This document shows positions 16,610 through 25,201 of a stretch of DNA of 50,637 nt, in pieces. Source of the DNA: Silvibacterium sp. (GTDB taxonomy: Bacteria; Acidobacteriota; Terriglobia; Terriglobales; Acidobacteriaceae). Within the stretch, counting starts at the first letter, position 1; every line of letters begins with the position of its first letter. The notes under the pieces are model-generated. The model was not told the DNA's origin. It worked only from the letters and a program-made list of their open reading frames with translations, and searched no databases. The DNA lies in the NCBI GenBank assembly GCA_019234945.1, contig JAFAKX010000067.1, positions 1 to 50,637 of the forward strand, given 5' to 3'. A program made the translations under genes and the position numbers.

Positions 16610-17509
16610 ATGAGCTTACGCGAATTTGAATACCACGTCTGTGACGTGTTCACAAGCAAGCCTCTCGAAGGCAATCAACTGGCGGTATTCCCCGATGCGG
16701 CCGGTCTCAGCGAGAGCGAGATGCAGGCCATTGCACGCGAGACGAATTTGTCGGAGACGACATTCGTGGTCCGACGGGATGTGGAGACAGAGCGCGAGAG
16801 GGGCGTGCGTGTGCGAATCTTCACCACTCGGGAAGAGCTGCCGTTTGCGGGGCATCCTACGCTGGGCACGGCGGCTACGATCCGCAGGACGATTCCGGGG
16901 TACTCCGGAGCTGAAAGGATCATTCTGGACTTGAATGCGGGACGGGTGCCGGTGGTATTTCCGCCGGAGCGAAACACTGGAAATCGCAGCTATGGCGTGA
17001 TGACGCAGCCTGAACCGATCTTTGGTTCGATGCATGAGATCGAAGCAGTCGCGCCATTGCTCGGCCTCCGAGAGGGGGACTGCGCGACGGAGCCGCGGCC
17101 CCAGACGGTGTCAACCGGAATCCCATACTGCATTGTTCAGCTTCGGTCGATGGATGCACTGGCACGATTGCGTGTAGATCTCGCCGCGAGCGAGCGGTAT
17201 TTCATATCGTCGGAAGCGAAGTTTTTCTATGCCATCGCGCCTGAGGGGCCTCGGGTGTGGCGGGCGCGGATGCAGTTCTATAACGGCGAGGATCCCGCCA
17301 CGGGATCGGCTGCCGGCTGCGCGGTTGCTTACCTACTGAGGCATGGAATCGCCGCTCCTGATGAGGAGATACGCATCCGCCAAGGGGTAGAAATTTCGCG
17401 TCCGAGCGACCTTTACGGATGGGCAAATTTGATCTCGGGAAAGATTACAAATGTGCGGCTGGGTGGGAGCACTGTCCACGTGGCAAATGGGCGCCTTTTC
17501 CTTGAATGA
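16610..17509 (+). CDS. PhzF-family isomerase
   Basis: The start at the ATG of MSLREFEYHVCDVFTSKPLEGNQLAVFPDA gives 299 residues, the normal PhzF length; the track GTG at 16574 adds a tail unlike the family. The catalytic glutamate is in ARETNLSETTFV. Other conserved parts are REELPFAGHPTLGTAA and, near the end, EDPATGSAAGCAVAYLL. PhzF folds like diaminopimelate epimerase and isomerises DHHA in phenazine synthesis. Most homologues outside phenazine clusters, as here, have unknown substrates. It is divergent from the leader peptide/peroxiredoxin unit, and their promoters must share the 72 bp between 16537 and 16610. Confidence 0.93.
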   Translation: MSLREFEYHVCDVFTSKPLEGNQLAVFPDAAGLSESEMQAIARETNLSETTFVVRRDVETERERGVRVRIFTTREELPFAGHPTLGTAATIRRTIPGYSGAERIILDLNAGRVPVVFPPERNTGNRSYGVMTQPEPIFGSMHEIEAVAPLLGLREGDCATEPRPQTVSTGIPYCIVQLRSMDALARLRVDLAASERYFISSEAKFFYAIAPEGPRVWRARMQFYNGEDPATGSAAGCAVAYLLRHGIAAPDEEIRIRQGVEISRPSDLYGWANLISGKITNVRLGGSTVHVANGRLFLE

Positions 17510-18048
17510 TTCACATGGTTTCAACAGCGGTTTCTAGCTTCAACCCCAACATTCATGGAGTGATGAGCCGACGGCGTGGAAGCGAGGTCCAAAACAGGCC
17601 ATCTCTTCGCCTGACGTTCTCCATTTACATGGGGCGCTGCTCTTCGTACTCTTGGCAAGCGTTCCGGTAAAAACGGAGCGCAACTTTCGCCGATTTACTC
17701 ACAATCTGAAGCTGAGCGAGCACGCTGTGCGTGGCTCCAAGGCATAGTCCGGCCATATTCCGGGAATCACACCGAGAAACCGGCGGGCTCTGCTTAGGGA
17801 GCAGGCAACAGTGCATGGCGCGCTTGTTCTCCGCATTCTGGCCCAAGCCTGGTTGCGGTCCCCCGAAAGATGCACGCTAGTGGCGCTGTCATCGCGCTGC
17901 GCAGTGTTGCGTGGAGGCCCCCGCATGGCCGATTTCGGGCCAGGCACTGGGCCAGGATGCGGCAACCCAAACCGCCGCACGGCGCGCACACTTGACGTGT
18001 GTCTGCGGCCCCAAAGTCGCTTACGTGGCGAAGAAGTAAGGGAAATCG
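17510..18048 (+). other. Intergenic region of 539 bp with no recognised gene
   Basis: Several overlapping ORFs exist on both strands, but their compositions are Arg/Ser/Pro-heavy and no family is visible. The last 15 bases contain the ribosome site of the response regulator (GTAAGGGAAATCG before ATG). No clear hairpin terminator for phzF was found. Confidence 0.5.
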
Positions 18049-18492
18049 ATGAGGCCCAAGAAGACCATTCTGTGTGTAGACAACAACGAGCAAACGCTAT
18101 TGGTACGTAAGTTCATGCTGGAGACTCGTGGCTATCGAGTTGTGTCCGCGCTCTCCGGTGAGAGGGCTCTGGAAATTTTTCGTAACGGCGGGATTGATCT
18201 GGTATTGAGCGATCTGCTGCTGGCAGACATCGACGGGAACGAACTGGTCCGGCGGATGAAGGAGTTTTCACCTGAGGTTCCGACCATCCTGTTCAGCTCG
18301 ACAGTGAAAGCGTTTGAACGGGCCAATCGAGCAGATGCATTTCTGCCAAAAGGTGCATGCACGCCAGCCGAGGTGCTGGAGCGCATCCGCATCATGAGCG
18401 CGCGCAAGCGAGGGCCGAAGAAGGGAACGGTGCGGCATCAGCCAGCGTTTGAACATGCGCCGGCTATCGCGCCGTGTGTCGTCTCGGTCTAG
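18049..18492 (+). CDS. Single-domain response regulator (CheY-like receiver)
   Basis: A receiver domain fills residues 1-115: KTILCVDNNEQTLLVRKFMLETRGYRVVSA, with phosphoacceptor Asp55 in DLVLSDLLLADIDGNELVRRM, the Thr/Ser position in TILFSST, and the conserved Lys in FLPKG. One residue of the usual acidic pair is Asn (D11-N12), which may alter Mg binding. The tail after residue 120 is basic and short, with no output domain. It therefore acts by protein-protein contact or in a phosphorelay. No histidine kinase is adjacent, so it is an orphan. Confidence 0.9.
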   Translation: MRPKKTILCVDNNEQTLLVRKFMLETRGYRVVSALSGERALEIFRNGGIDLVLSDLLLADIDGNELVRRMKEFSPEVPTILFSSTVKAFERANRADAFLPKGACTPAEVLERIRIMSARKRGPKKGTVRHQPAFEHAPAIAPCVVSV

Positions 18493-18535
18493 TTGTCGAC
18501 GAAGTCCGGGCTGCGATTCGATTTACAATCGATGA

Positions 18536-19258
18536 GTGCAACCCATTATTCGCGCGGAAGATCTGACGAAGGTCTACCACACAGGCAAGATTGAGGTCCC
18601 GGCTCTGCGAAACGTGTCGTTTTCGATCGAGGCGGGTGAATTTGTCAGCATCGTCGGTCCTTCTGGGAGTGGAAAATCCACGCTCTTTTATCTGCTGGGC
18701 GGCTTGACCCGGGCTACCTCGGGCAAAGTCGAAATCGGTGGCGTGGATTTTGCCGCACTCGATGATGCGGAACGCACGAAGATGCGCCGGTCGAAGATCG
18801 GCTTTGTGTTCCAGAAGTTCAATCTTCTGCCCACTCTCACCGCTCGCGACAACATTGAGATTGCCTATGAGATCTCTGGCCGGCGAGAGCCGCTCAACTC
18901 AGGCTATCTGTCGCAGCTGACCGATATGCTGGGGATCACCGGACGGCTCGATCATCGGCCTTCCGAGATGTCGGGAGGCGAGCAGCAGAGAGTAGCAATT
19001 GCCCGTGCGATGGTTACGCATCCAGCGATCGTGCTGGCCGATGAACCGACAGGCAACCTGGACTCGAAGAATTCCGAGGCGGTCCTTGCCATGCTTCTGC
19101 GATCGAATCGCGAACTGAAGCAAACAGTTCTGATGATTACGCATAATCCCGAGGCCGCCGCAATCGGAGACCGGATTTTGCAAATGCGTGATGGGGAGAT
19201 TGTGGGCATCGAGGCCGGGAGCGGCAAAGCGGGTGCAAGCCGCGAAGCGGTCATTTGA
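18536..19258 (+). CDS. ABC transporter ATPase, LolD/MacB/FtsE type
   Basis: All nucleotide-binding motifs are intact: Walker A GPSGSGKST, Q-loop VFQKFNLLPTLTARDNIE, signature MSGGEQQRVAIARAM, Walker B IVLADEPTGNLDS, and the H-loop MITHNPEAA. The sequence LTKVYHTGKIEVPALRNVSFSIEAGEFVSIVGPSG is typical of ATPases that work with MacB- or LolCE-type permeases in lipoprotein or substrate export. No permease gene lies next to it. Its 3' end overlaps the convergent regulator gene by 8 bp, so no permease could follow. The start is a GTG; no strong ribosome site is visible. The partner must be elsewhere in the genome. Confidence 0.93.
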   Translation: MQPIIRAEDLTKVYHTGKIEVPALRNVSFSIEAGEFVSIVGPSGSGKSTLFYLLGGLTRATSGKVEIGGVDFAALDDAERTKMRRSKIGFVFQKFNLLPTLTARDNIEIAYEISGRREPLNSGYLSQLTDMLGITGRLDHRPSEMSGGEQQRVAIARAMVTHPAIVLADEPTGNLDSKNSEAVLAMLLRSNRELKQTVLMITHNPEAAAIGDRILQMRDGEIVGIEAGSGKAGASREAVI

Positions 19259-20801
19259 CGAACTCGTCGGCGAGCGGCAGCAGATGCACGCAGGTGACAA
19301 CCTTTTGAAAGCGGGGGTCGCGGCGCATGTGGTCGTAGACAGGATCGATGTTGATGTAAATGAGCGCGCTGGCGTGCTCGTTACATGCCTTGGTGAGCCA
19401 TTCGATGCTGGCATTGTCGTCCCGAAGAGCGGCGTACACGGCGGCGATTTCCGCGGATGAAATGTACCGTTCGACGGACCCCTTGACCAGGGTGTTGAGA
19501 ATCTGGCGCGATTCGGCCTGACGATGAGAGAGTGCGTAGCAGCGAGCCAGATAGGCGCGTGCGACGGGGTCCTCGTGCGACAATTCGACCCCCTTTTCAA
19601 ATTCCAGGCACGCCTTCGCGAATTGGCCGGTGTAGAGGTAATCCAGCGCCATAACGCGATGTGCCTGGACGAAGTTCGGGTCTAGTTCAATCGTCTTGAG
19701 GGCCTGCGGTATGGAGCGGTCGTACTCTCGGGCCATCAGGTGGTGCCATGCCATGTGTTCATTCATGAGCACATTGGCGGGGTCCAGGTTGAGCGCCTCC
19801 TCGCTCTGGATATGGGACTCCTGCACCCGACCTTCAGCCATCAACTCATGGGAATACCAGTGGTGCGCATTGATGTAGTTCGGGTCCAGTTCGAGCGCCC
19901 GCCGGAACTCCGCCTCAGCCCCGGTCCAGTCCCAGTCGTAGGTCAGCTTGATGTAGGCAAGCGAAGTATGCGCCTCTGGAGAGTTGTTATCGAGCGCGAG
20001 AGCTCGCTCCACCGCTTCTTTGGCCTTCGGCATTGCCGTTTGGGGCGCCATGAAGCTGTTTCCGTAGGAGCCGGCGAGGATATAGGCGTCGGCAAGTCCG
20101 GCGTAGGCGGCTGCATAATTTGGGTCGATGGCGATGGCCTGGCGGAAGAGGTCGATACTCTGCTGGATCGCGTCTGCACTGCGCCTTGACCAGTAGGCCC
20201 GGCCTTGCGTGTAAAGAGCTCGCGCCTGGGGATTGGCTGTATCCGTCGTGTGTCGCACGCTGGCGCGGGTGGCTTCGGTACTCTTCGGGTTTGCTAGCCT
20301 TCGGTATGCAACCCATGCAGCTCCAGCCACAACGAGAGCCAGCACGGCGATCAGGGGCCACTTGAGTGCTGAAATTGTTTGTAGGCCCGCCTCGCGGATA
20401 GCGGGTGCCGGAGCCACGGGAGTTGATAGGAGTGAAGGCAGTGGCACTGGCGGTGGCGGCGCAGAGGCCTCGGCTGTTTGCGCGACTTCGGTCACGGGCG
20501 AATCAAACCGATATCCGCGCTTGGGGATGGTGGAGATGTACTGGCGTCCGTCCGGCTGCTCTCCCAAAACCTTGCGCAGGAGAGAAATATTGACGGTGAG
20601 GTTAATCTCCTCGACGAAGCTGTCGGGCCATATCGTGTGCATCAGCTGGTCGCGGGTCAGGAGTTGACCATGGCGCGACACCAGAACGGCAAGCAAGTCG
20701 AATGTCTTGGGGGCAAGCGCAATCGCCGTTTCTCCACGAAGCAGCAGATGCTCGGAAGGTAAGAGGCGAAATGGGCCGAAGCTGTAGGATTTGCCGCCCA
20801 T
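19251..20801 (-). CDS. Winged-helix transcription regulator with membrane helix and TPR domain
   Basis: Residues 1-105 form an OmpR-type winged helix (YSFGPFRLLPSEHLLLRGETAIALAPKTFDLLAVLVSRHGQLLTRDQLMHTIWPDSFVEEINLTVNISLLRKVLGE and a typical end, YISTIPKRGYRFDSPV). A proline-rich linker and one membrane helix (about 147-166, WPLIAVLALVVAGAAWVAY) follow. The remainder holds several TPR repeats (AIDPNYAAAYAGLADAYILAG, ALELDPNYINAHHWYSHELMAEG). The layout resembles CadC: cytoplasmic DNA-binding head, one membrane pass, external sensor or scaffold. Such fusions are common in Acidobacteria. Targets are unknown; the secreted propeller gene diverges 300 bp upstream and is a candidate. At 516 aa it appears complete. 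Confidence 0.92.
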   Translation of the reverse strand: MGGKSYSFGPFRLLPSEHLLLRGETAIALAPKTFDLLAVLVSRHGQLLTRDQLMHTIWPDSFVEEINLTVNISLLRKVLGEQPDGRQYISTIPKRGYRFDSPVTEVAQTAEASAPPPPVPLPSLLSTPVAPAPAIREAGLQTISALKWPLIAVLALVVAGAAWVAYRRLANPKSTEATRASVRHTTDTANPQARALYTQGRAYWSRRSADAIQQSIDLFRQAIAIDPNYAAAYAGLADAYILAGSYGNSFMAPQTAMPKAKEAVERALALDNNSPEAHTSLAYIKLTYDWDWTGAEAEFRRALELDPNYINAHHWYSHELMAEGRVQESHIQSEEALNLDPANVLMNEHMAWHHLMAREYDRSIPQALKTIELDPNFVQAHRVMALDYLYTGQFAKACLEFEKGVELSHEDPVARAYLARCYALSHRQAESRQILNTLVKGSVERYISSAEIAAVYAALRDDNASIEWLTKACNEHASALIYINIDPVYDHMRRDPRFQKVVTCVHLLPLADEFVK

Positions 20802-21112
20802 AGCGGTCTCAGCGCCCAGACAGAAGAGCCCAATCTATTTCCAACAATTCTTTAAGCATAGTCCAAGAGTATGAAAACGCGTCAGATTTTATCTCCTTTG
20901 CTGAATTCAGGTGTGCTGCCGAGAAGCCGAATCGGCTGGCGAAATGAATGGGTTATCGACGGTGAGTGTGAGGCCAATCCCCACCTCGAAGAACCAAGTT
21001 AAGTTTGAGTGAACCCAAAAGACATTGGCGAGGGAGTTTTCCTACTGTCGGGTTGCTGCTGCCCTGGTGACCCACGGCCGGCAGGAATTCCAAGATCTCG
21101 AGGAAAACTTCC
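20802..21112 (+). other. Divergent promoter region
   Basis: This 311-bp gap separates the divergent winged-helix/TPR gene and the secreted propeller gene. It holds the ribosome site GAGG for the latter, 12 nt before its ATG. No RNA element or operator could be assigned with confidence. Confidence 0.5.
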
Positions 21113-22231
21113 ATGCAATACGATCGTTCAGCTGTTGTTCGCAAACTTGTGGCCAGCATTACGCTCGCAGCTGCCACCAGCGGTCTGGCCTTTGCCCAGG
21201 CTTCTCATGTAAACCGGAGTTCCGACTCCGACGATGCCTTCCTTCCCAGCCCTGTGAGGATGGCCTCCACCGTTCCCAGCAACGGTGATGTCAATCCGTA
21301 TGGAGTGGCCTTCATCAAGAACAATTTCCTGACCGGATCGGGCCCGCTGCAGTACGGCGACATCCTGGTCTCGAACTTCAACAATAAGAATAATCTTCAA
21401 GGCACGGGCACCACGATCGTCCGGATTCCGAAGAGCGGTTCACCGGCACTGTTTTTCCAGGGCACATCTCCGCTCGGGCTCTCGACCGGTCTGGGAACCC
21501 TCCAGTACGGTTTTGTGCTGGTGGCCAATCTGCCTACCCAGGACGGAACAGCGGCTACAGCAGGCCGGGGTTCGCTGCTTGTAATCAACAATCAGGGCAA
21601 GCTGATTCAGACTTTCACCAGCAGCCAGATCAATGGTCCCTGGGACGCAACCGTTGTAGATAATGGTGACCGAGCCACCGTCTACATCTCGAACGCGCTT
21701 GATGGAACGGTCAGCAGAATCGACTTCGCCGTAAATTTCAACGGCCTGACGAAGCTGGACCATTACACAATCGCTTCCGGGTTCATGCATCAGCCCGATC
21801 CCGCAGCCCTGTTTGACGCTCCAACCGGCCTGGTCTATGACCGCAACACCGACAAGCTGTACGTTGCCTCCACTCTGGACAACGCCGTTTTCGTCGTTGA
21901 TAACGCATCCAAGCGGACGACCAGCAACGGACCCGGCGAGATCGTATACAAGGACAACGCGCACCTGCATGGCGCACTCGCGATGGCAGAGGCTCCAAAT
22001 GGTCATCTGCTCGTCACGAACAACGATGTAATTAATGCTGATCCCAATCAGCCCAGCGAAATCGTCGAGTTCACGAAGCACGGCGAGTTCGTAAAGGAGA
22101 TTCCGGTGGATCCCAACCTTGGCGGATCGTTTGGTCTGGGCGTGAACAGAGTAAGCGACGACACCGCAATCCTGGCTGCCGTGGACGACAACACAGCGTC
22201 GATCACGATCTGGACTCTGCCGCTCGAATAA
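21113..22231 (+). CDS. Secreted NHL/SMP-30-like propeller protein, unknown function
   Basis: A signal peptide is visible (KLVASITLAAATSGLAFAQA). The mature part repeats strand patterns such as GSLLVINNQGKLIQTF, ATVYISNALDGTVSRID, DKLYVASTLDNAVFVVDNA and GHLLVTNNDVINADPNQPSEIVEFTKHGEFVKEI, typical of NHL-like or SMP-30-like beta-propellers. It also contains NPYGVAFI and FDAPTGLVYDRNT, with the G-x-A/V start of propeller blades. No catalytic residues can be assigned. It is probably periplasmic or extracellular and has no operon partner. A hairpin lies 40 bp after the stop. 372 aa. Confidence 0.8.
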   Translation: MQYDRSAVVRKLVASITLAAATSGLAFAQASHVNRSSDSDDAFLPSPVRMASTVPSNGDVNPYGVAFIKNNFLTGSGPLQYGDILVSNFNNKNNLQGTGTTIVRIPKSGSPALFFQGTSPLGLSTGLGTLQYGFVLVANLPTQDGTAATAGRGSLLVINNQGKLIQTFTSSQINGPWDATVVDNGDRATVYISNALDGTVSRIDFAVNFNGLTKLDHYTIASGFMHQPDPAALFDAPTGLVYDRNTDKLYVASTLDNAVFVVDNASKRTTSNGPGEIVYKDNAHLHGALAMAEAPNGHLLVTNNDVINADPNQPSEIVEFTKHGEFVKEIPVDPNLGGSFGLGVNRVSDDTAILAAVDDNTASITIWTLPLE

Positions 22232-22270
22232 GCGTTGAGCAGATTCCGTAAGTCTCCTGGTGAATACCGG

Positions 22271-22297
22271 CCGGGAGCCCTCCATGAGGACTCCCGG
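22271..22297 (+). terminator. Hairpin after the propeller gene
   Basis: CCGGGAG-13 nt-CTCCCGG: a 7-bp GC stem 40 nt past the stop at 22231. It is not followed by a clear T-run, so it is only a weak terminator candidate. Confidence 0.4.
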
Positions 22298-22419
22298 TCG
22301 CTAGTTACCGTAACGCCAGACGTGGTCAGCGACAAATCCTGCCATTTTGCAAAATAGCGGTCCCACTTGACCACAAATTGTTGCATCGTAGTAGCAAGCA
22401 CAAGGGAGAGGAGTCGACG

Positions 22420-22596
22420 ATGGAGAGGTCTAGCAAGCAGTCATGCGTCGAACATCAGAAGCGCTCGCTCATCGAATTTCTCCTGGGAGGTCACGGGGTC
22501 CCAGGATGGCTGGATGCATATAGTAACCGCAGTTGCAGGCCCACATCAGATCGGCTAACAGAGCCATCTCTGAAGAATCACGCCGCTGCGGCGTGA
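22420..22596 (+). CDS. Small ORF of 58 aa, doubtful
   Basis: The ATG is preceded by GGGAGAGGAG at 7 nt, a strong ribosome site. The predicted peptide starts MERSSKQSCVEHQKRSLIEFLLGG and matches no family I know. Its C-terminal codons run through a perfect palindrome, which argues against conserved coding there. It lies just ahead of the tRNA-Gly and tRNA-Cys pair. It may be real but is unproven. Confidence 0.25.
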   Translation: MERSSKQSCVEHQKRSLIEFLLGGHGVPGWLDAYSNRSCRPTSDRLTEPSLKNHAAAA

Positions 22597-22599
22597 TTC
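22575..22599. repeat. Perfect 12-bp palindrome upstream of tRNA-Gly
   Basis: GAATCACGCCGC-T-GCGGCGTGATTC: a perfect inverted repeat with a single central base, ending 81 bp before the tRNA-Gly gene. It could be an operator-like dyad or a strong hairpin. No T-run follows. Confidence 0.6.
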
Positions 22600-22680
22600 A
22601 CAAGCCTCAGGCCGCGCCCTCACTAAGCGAACCTGCGTTGACCGCATGGAGACCGGCTGGATATACTCAGAAAGTACCCA

Positions 22681-22755
22681 GCGGGAGTAGCTCAGTGGTA
22701 GAGCATCGCCTTGCCAAGGCGAGGGTCGCGGGTTCAAGTCCCGTCTCCCGCTCCA
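22681..22755 (+). tRNA. tRNA-Gly (GCC)
   Basis: The cloverleaf is complete: acceptor GCGGGAG/CTCCCGC, D arm GCTCAGTGGTAGAGC, anticodon stem TCGCC/GGCGA with loop TTGCCAA (anticodon GCC), T arm GCGGG-TTCAAGT-CCCGT, and an encoded CCA. It is 82 bp from the following tRNA-Cys on the same strand. Confidence 0.97.
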
Positions 22756-22837
22756 GTCAGTTCGGATCAGATACGGCAATGCACGCGTCGCCGGACTGGC
22801 TTCGTTCAAGCCGCCTGAATTAGTATTTCCTGTCCAA

Positions 22838-22917
<80 letters not shown>

Positions 22918-23056
22918 CAGCAAGCTTGCGCTGGAGCAATGACGATCCGTTCTCAGTGCTGTATCGTGCTCCCAGATTTTCCCCATTCCATAAACGGATC
23001 CCGACACTGGGCTGCTGGATGTGTGTTCGACCCGGCCGGACACATCGGAGGAAGAG

Positions 23057-23914
23057 ATGTTCTCTTACGCAGTCTTTTGCGTTCCTACAACCGTTTTCCG
23101 TTCTCTATTCTTCTTGATCTTCATGACGGCCTTTTGCTCAGCGCAGGTCGCGCAGCCTGCAGAGAAGGCTGAGCCCGGTGAGCACCAACACGAACACGGT
23201 CAAGGCGAACACCATCACCTGCACCTGGTGCTGGGTGAAGAAAAGTGCGCGCCGACCTATACGTATGAAGAAAGCCCCACGGGTCCAAGCCATTGGCCGG
23301 AGCTCTGTACCACGGGAAAAATGCAGGCCCCTATTGATATTGAGCACGCAGAAAAACTGCCTATCGGGAATCTCAAGTTTAACTATCAACCTTCGGACCT
23401 GGACATCATCAACGACTGCAACCAGTACCGCGTCGTAATGAAATTTCCTGACAACTACTGGCTCACCATCGGGAAGAGGCCATATTTCCTGAGCGAAGTT
23501 CACTTTCGCGCTCCCGGCGAGAACGCAGTTAAAGGCAAGCGGCCGCGCATGTCAGTCCAGTTCGTACACTTCTCACCCGAAGGAGTTTTCCTGATTGTGG
23601 AGGTTCCGGTTGTGGCAGGCAAAGAAAACCCGCTGATCAAAACCCTCTGGGAAAATATTCCGGAACCCGGGAAAGAGAAAAAGGTGCCGGGGCTGAAGAT
23701 CAATGCCGCGGACCTGCTGCCCGCCGACCGCAATTACTACCGCTTCCCCGGCTCGCTGACGACTCCGATCTGCAATGAAGGAGTTCAATGGTACGTGACC
23801 AAGAACCCGATTGAAATGTCGGAAGAACAGATTGTTGAATACACCAGGCACTATCACGATGTAGCCCGGCCGCTTCAACCCCTCAACGGCAGACCGATTC
23901 ACGAACCGCAATGA
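23057..23914 (+). CDS. Alpha-carbonic anhydrase-like protein with substituted active site
   Basis: The ATG at 23057 has GGAGGAAGA just upstream and begins a signal peptide (FFLIFMTAFCSAQ), so the 12 extra N-terminal residues in the track are dropped. A His-rich segment follows (EHQHEHGQGEHHHLHLVLG). Then comes the alpha-CA fold: YTYEESPTGPSHWPELCTTGKMQAPIDI, FNYQPSDLDIINDC, and RFPGSLTTPICNEGVQWYV. The zinc site is altered. The usual QFHFHxPSE is EVHFRAPGE (second His is Arg), the usual E-x-HLVH is SVQFVH (third His is Gln), and the proton-shuttle NNGH is NDCN. Only one of three Zn ligands remains, so normal CO2 hydration is unlikely. It resembles CA-related proteins. Periplasmic; followed 12 bp later by a secreted TPR protein. 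Confidence 0.85.
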   Translation: MFSYAVFCVPTTVFRSLFFLIFMTAFCSAQVAQPAEKAEPGEHQHEHGQGEHHHLHLVLGEEKCAPTYTYEESPTGPSHWPELCTTGKMQAPIDIEHAEKLPIGNLKFNYQPSDLDIINDCNQYRVVMKFPDNYWLTIGKRPYFLSEVHFRAPGENAVKGKRPRMSVQFVHFSPEGVFLIVEVPVVAGKENPLIKTLWENIPEPGKEKKVPGLKINAADLLPADRNYYRFPGSLTTPICNEGVQWYVTKNPIEMSEEQIVEYTRHYHDVARPLQPLNGRPIHEPQ

Positions 23915-23926
23915 GGCGGCAGGGCA

Positions 23927-25141
23927 ATGTTGGCGAATCGCATCGTGCGCTGGTTTCTGGTTGTTGTTCTGCTACCCCATAGCTGGGGACTGGCATCTCC
24001 ACAGCAGGCCAACGCTAACTCTGCCTCAGAGCGGCAAAAGGCACTCGACATCTTTGCTCAGGGAAAGCGTTTGCAAGCGCTGCCTCTGCTCGAAGACCTG
24101 GTCAAAGCCAATCCCAAAGATGACGAGGCTCTGGTGGCGCTGGCGGCCTCTTTGGTGGACCACGCGGCAACACTGACCGACGCGAAAGCCGCAGCCGCCG
24201 AGCGATTTCGCGCACGCGACCTGCTCGACCGGGCCTGGAAGCTGGGCAACGCCTGTCCGCTGGCCATGAACCTGTCGCAGTTCCTGCAGCAGTTGCCACC
24301 TAGCGGTACGATCGAGTTCTCAAAGGATCCGCGGGTAGAAAAATCGATGCAGGTCGGCGAGGCGGCTTTTGTCCGCCGCGATTTTGATGAAGCGCTGAAG
24401 AGCTATGCCCAGGCCCTCGAACTGGAACCCAAGAACTATTCCGCAGCTCTTTTCAGTGGCAACACTTACGACCGCGAGAACAATTTCGCCCAGGCTGCGG
24501 AATGGTACCAACGCGCGATTCAGATAGATCCCAACATCGAGACTGCCTACCGCTACTACGCCGACATGTTGGCCAGGCAAAATGACCTCGCCGGTGCCCG
24601 CAAGATGCTCGTTGGGGCAGCCATTGCGGAGCCTTATAACCGTGCCGTGTGGCGGGAATTGCATGCATGGGCCAAGCTCAGCGGTTCACATATCAATATG
24701 GTGTATGTGAGTGTTCCACCGCCAGATGGCAAATCGGGGATCGTCCAGAACTCAGCCGTTTCCTCGGCTTGGGACGCGTACCGTACTGCTCGGGCGCAGT
24801 GGCAGCAGGGCGGCGAATTCACGAAACACTTCCCTCAGCAGAAAGCTTACCGCCATAGTCTGACGGAGGAATCGGACGCTTTGAAGGCTGCCGCTATTCG
24901 GCTAGTAGACCTGCGTGCAAAGCCAGACACTGCAACCTTGGTTGCGCAGGACTCGGCGGCGACCCAACTCTTAAAGCTATACGATGCCGGCTTGATTGAA
25001 CCCTATGTACTGTTCAGCCTTGGCGACGATGGAATTGCCCAAGACTATTCGGCTTATCGAGAAAACAACCGCAGCAAGCTTGAGAACTACGTGGATCAGT
25101 TCGTAGTGCCACCCCTTCCCGCTGACCTCAGACATAAATAA
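23927..25141 (+). CDS. Secreted TPR protein
   Basis: A signal peptide (FLVVVLLPHSWGLASPQ) is followed by two groups of TPR helices: KALDIFAQGKRLQALPLLEDLVKANPKDDEALVALAASLVDHA, and AFVRRDFDEALKSYAQALELEPKNYSAALFSGNTYDRENNFAQAAEWYQRAIQIDPNIETAYRYYADMLARQNDLAGARKML. The C-terminal 150 residues have no recognised motif. Such proteins act as periplasmic scaffolds. The gene starts 12 bp after the carbonic-anhydrase-like gene and is surely in the same operon, so the two products may interact. It ends in a bidirectional hairpin. Confidence 0.88.
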   Translation: MLANRIVRWFLVVVLLPHSWGLASPQQANANSASERQKALDIFAQGKRLQALPLLEDLVKANPKDDEALVALAASLVDHAATLTDAKAAAAERFRARDLLDRAWKLGNACPLAMNLSQFLQQLPPSGTIEFSKDPRVEKSMQVGEAAFVRRDFDEALKSYAQALELEPKNYSAALFSGNTYDRENNFAQAAEWYQRAIQIDPNIETAYRYYADMLARQNDLAGARKMLVGAAIAEPYNRAVWRELHAWAKLSGSHINMVYVSVPPPDGKSGIVQNSAVSSAWDAYRTARAQWQQGGEFTKHFPQQKAYRHSLTEESDALKAAAIRLVDLRAKPDTATLVAQDSAATQLLKLYDAGLIEPYVLFSLGDDGIAQDYSAYRENNRSKLENYVDQFVVPPLPADLRHK

Positions 25142-25172
25142 GGCTGCATCGAAACTTCCCGGATGCAGCCTT
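25140..25172. terminator. Bidirectional terminator hairpin
   Basis: AAGGCTGCATC-11 nt-GATGCAGCCTT, an 11-bp perfect stem between the convergent TPR and multicopper oxidase genes. On the minus strand it is followed by TTATTTAT and on the plus strand by TTGTT, so it can serve both. Confidence 0.75.
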
Positions 25173-25201
25173 GTTCGTCAAAAGGTTGACCGATTTAAAG
25201 C

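Noticed and set aside
20802-21112. Riboswitch upstream of the secreted propeller gene
   Set aside because: GC-rich complementary patches exist, but none matched a riboswitch core I know.
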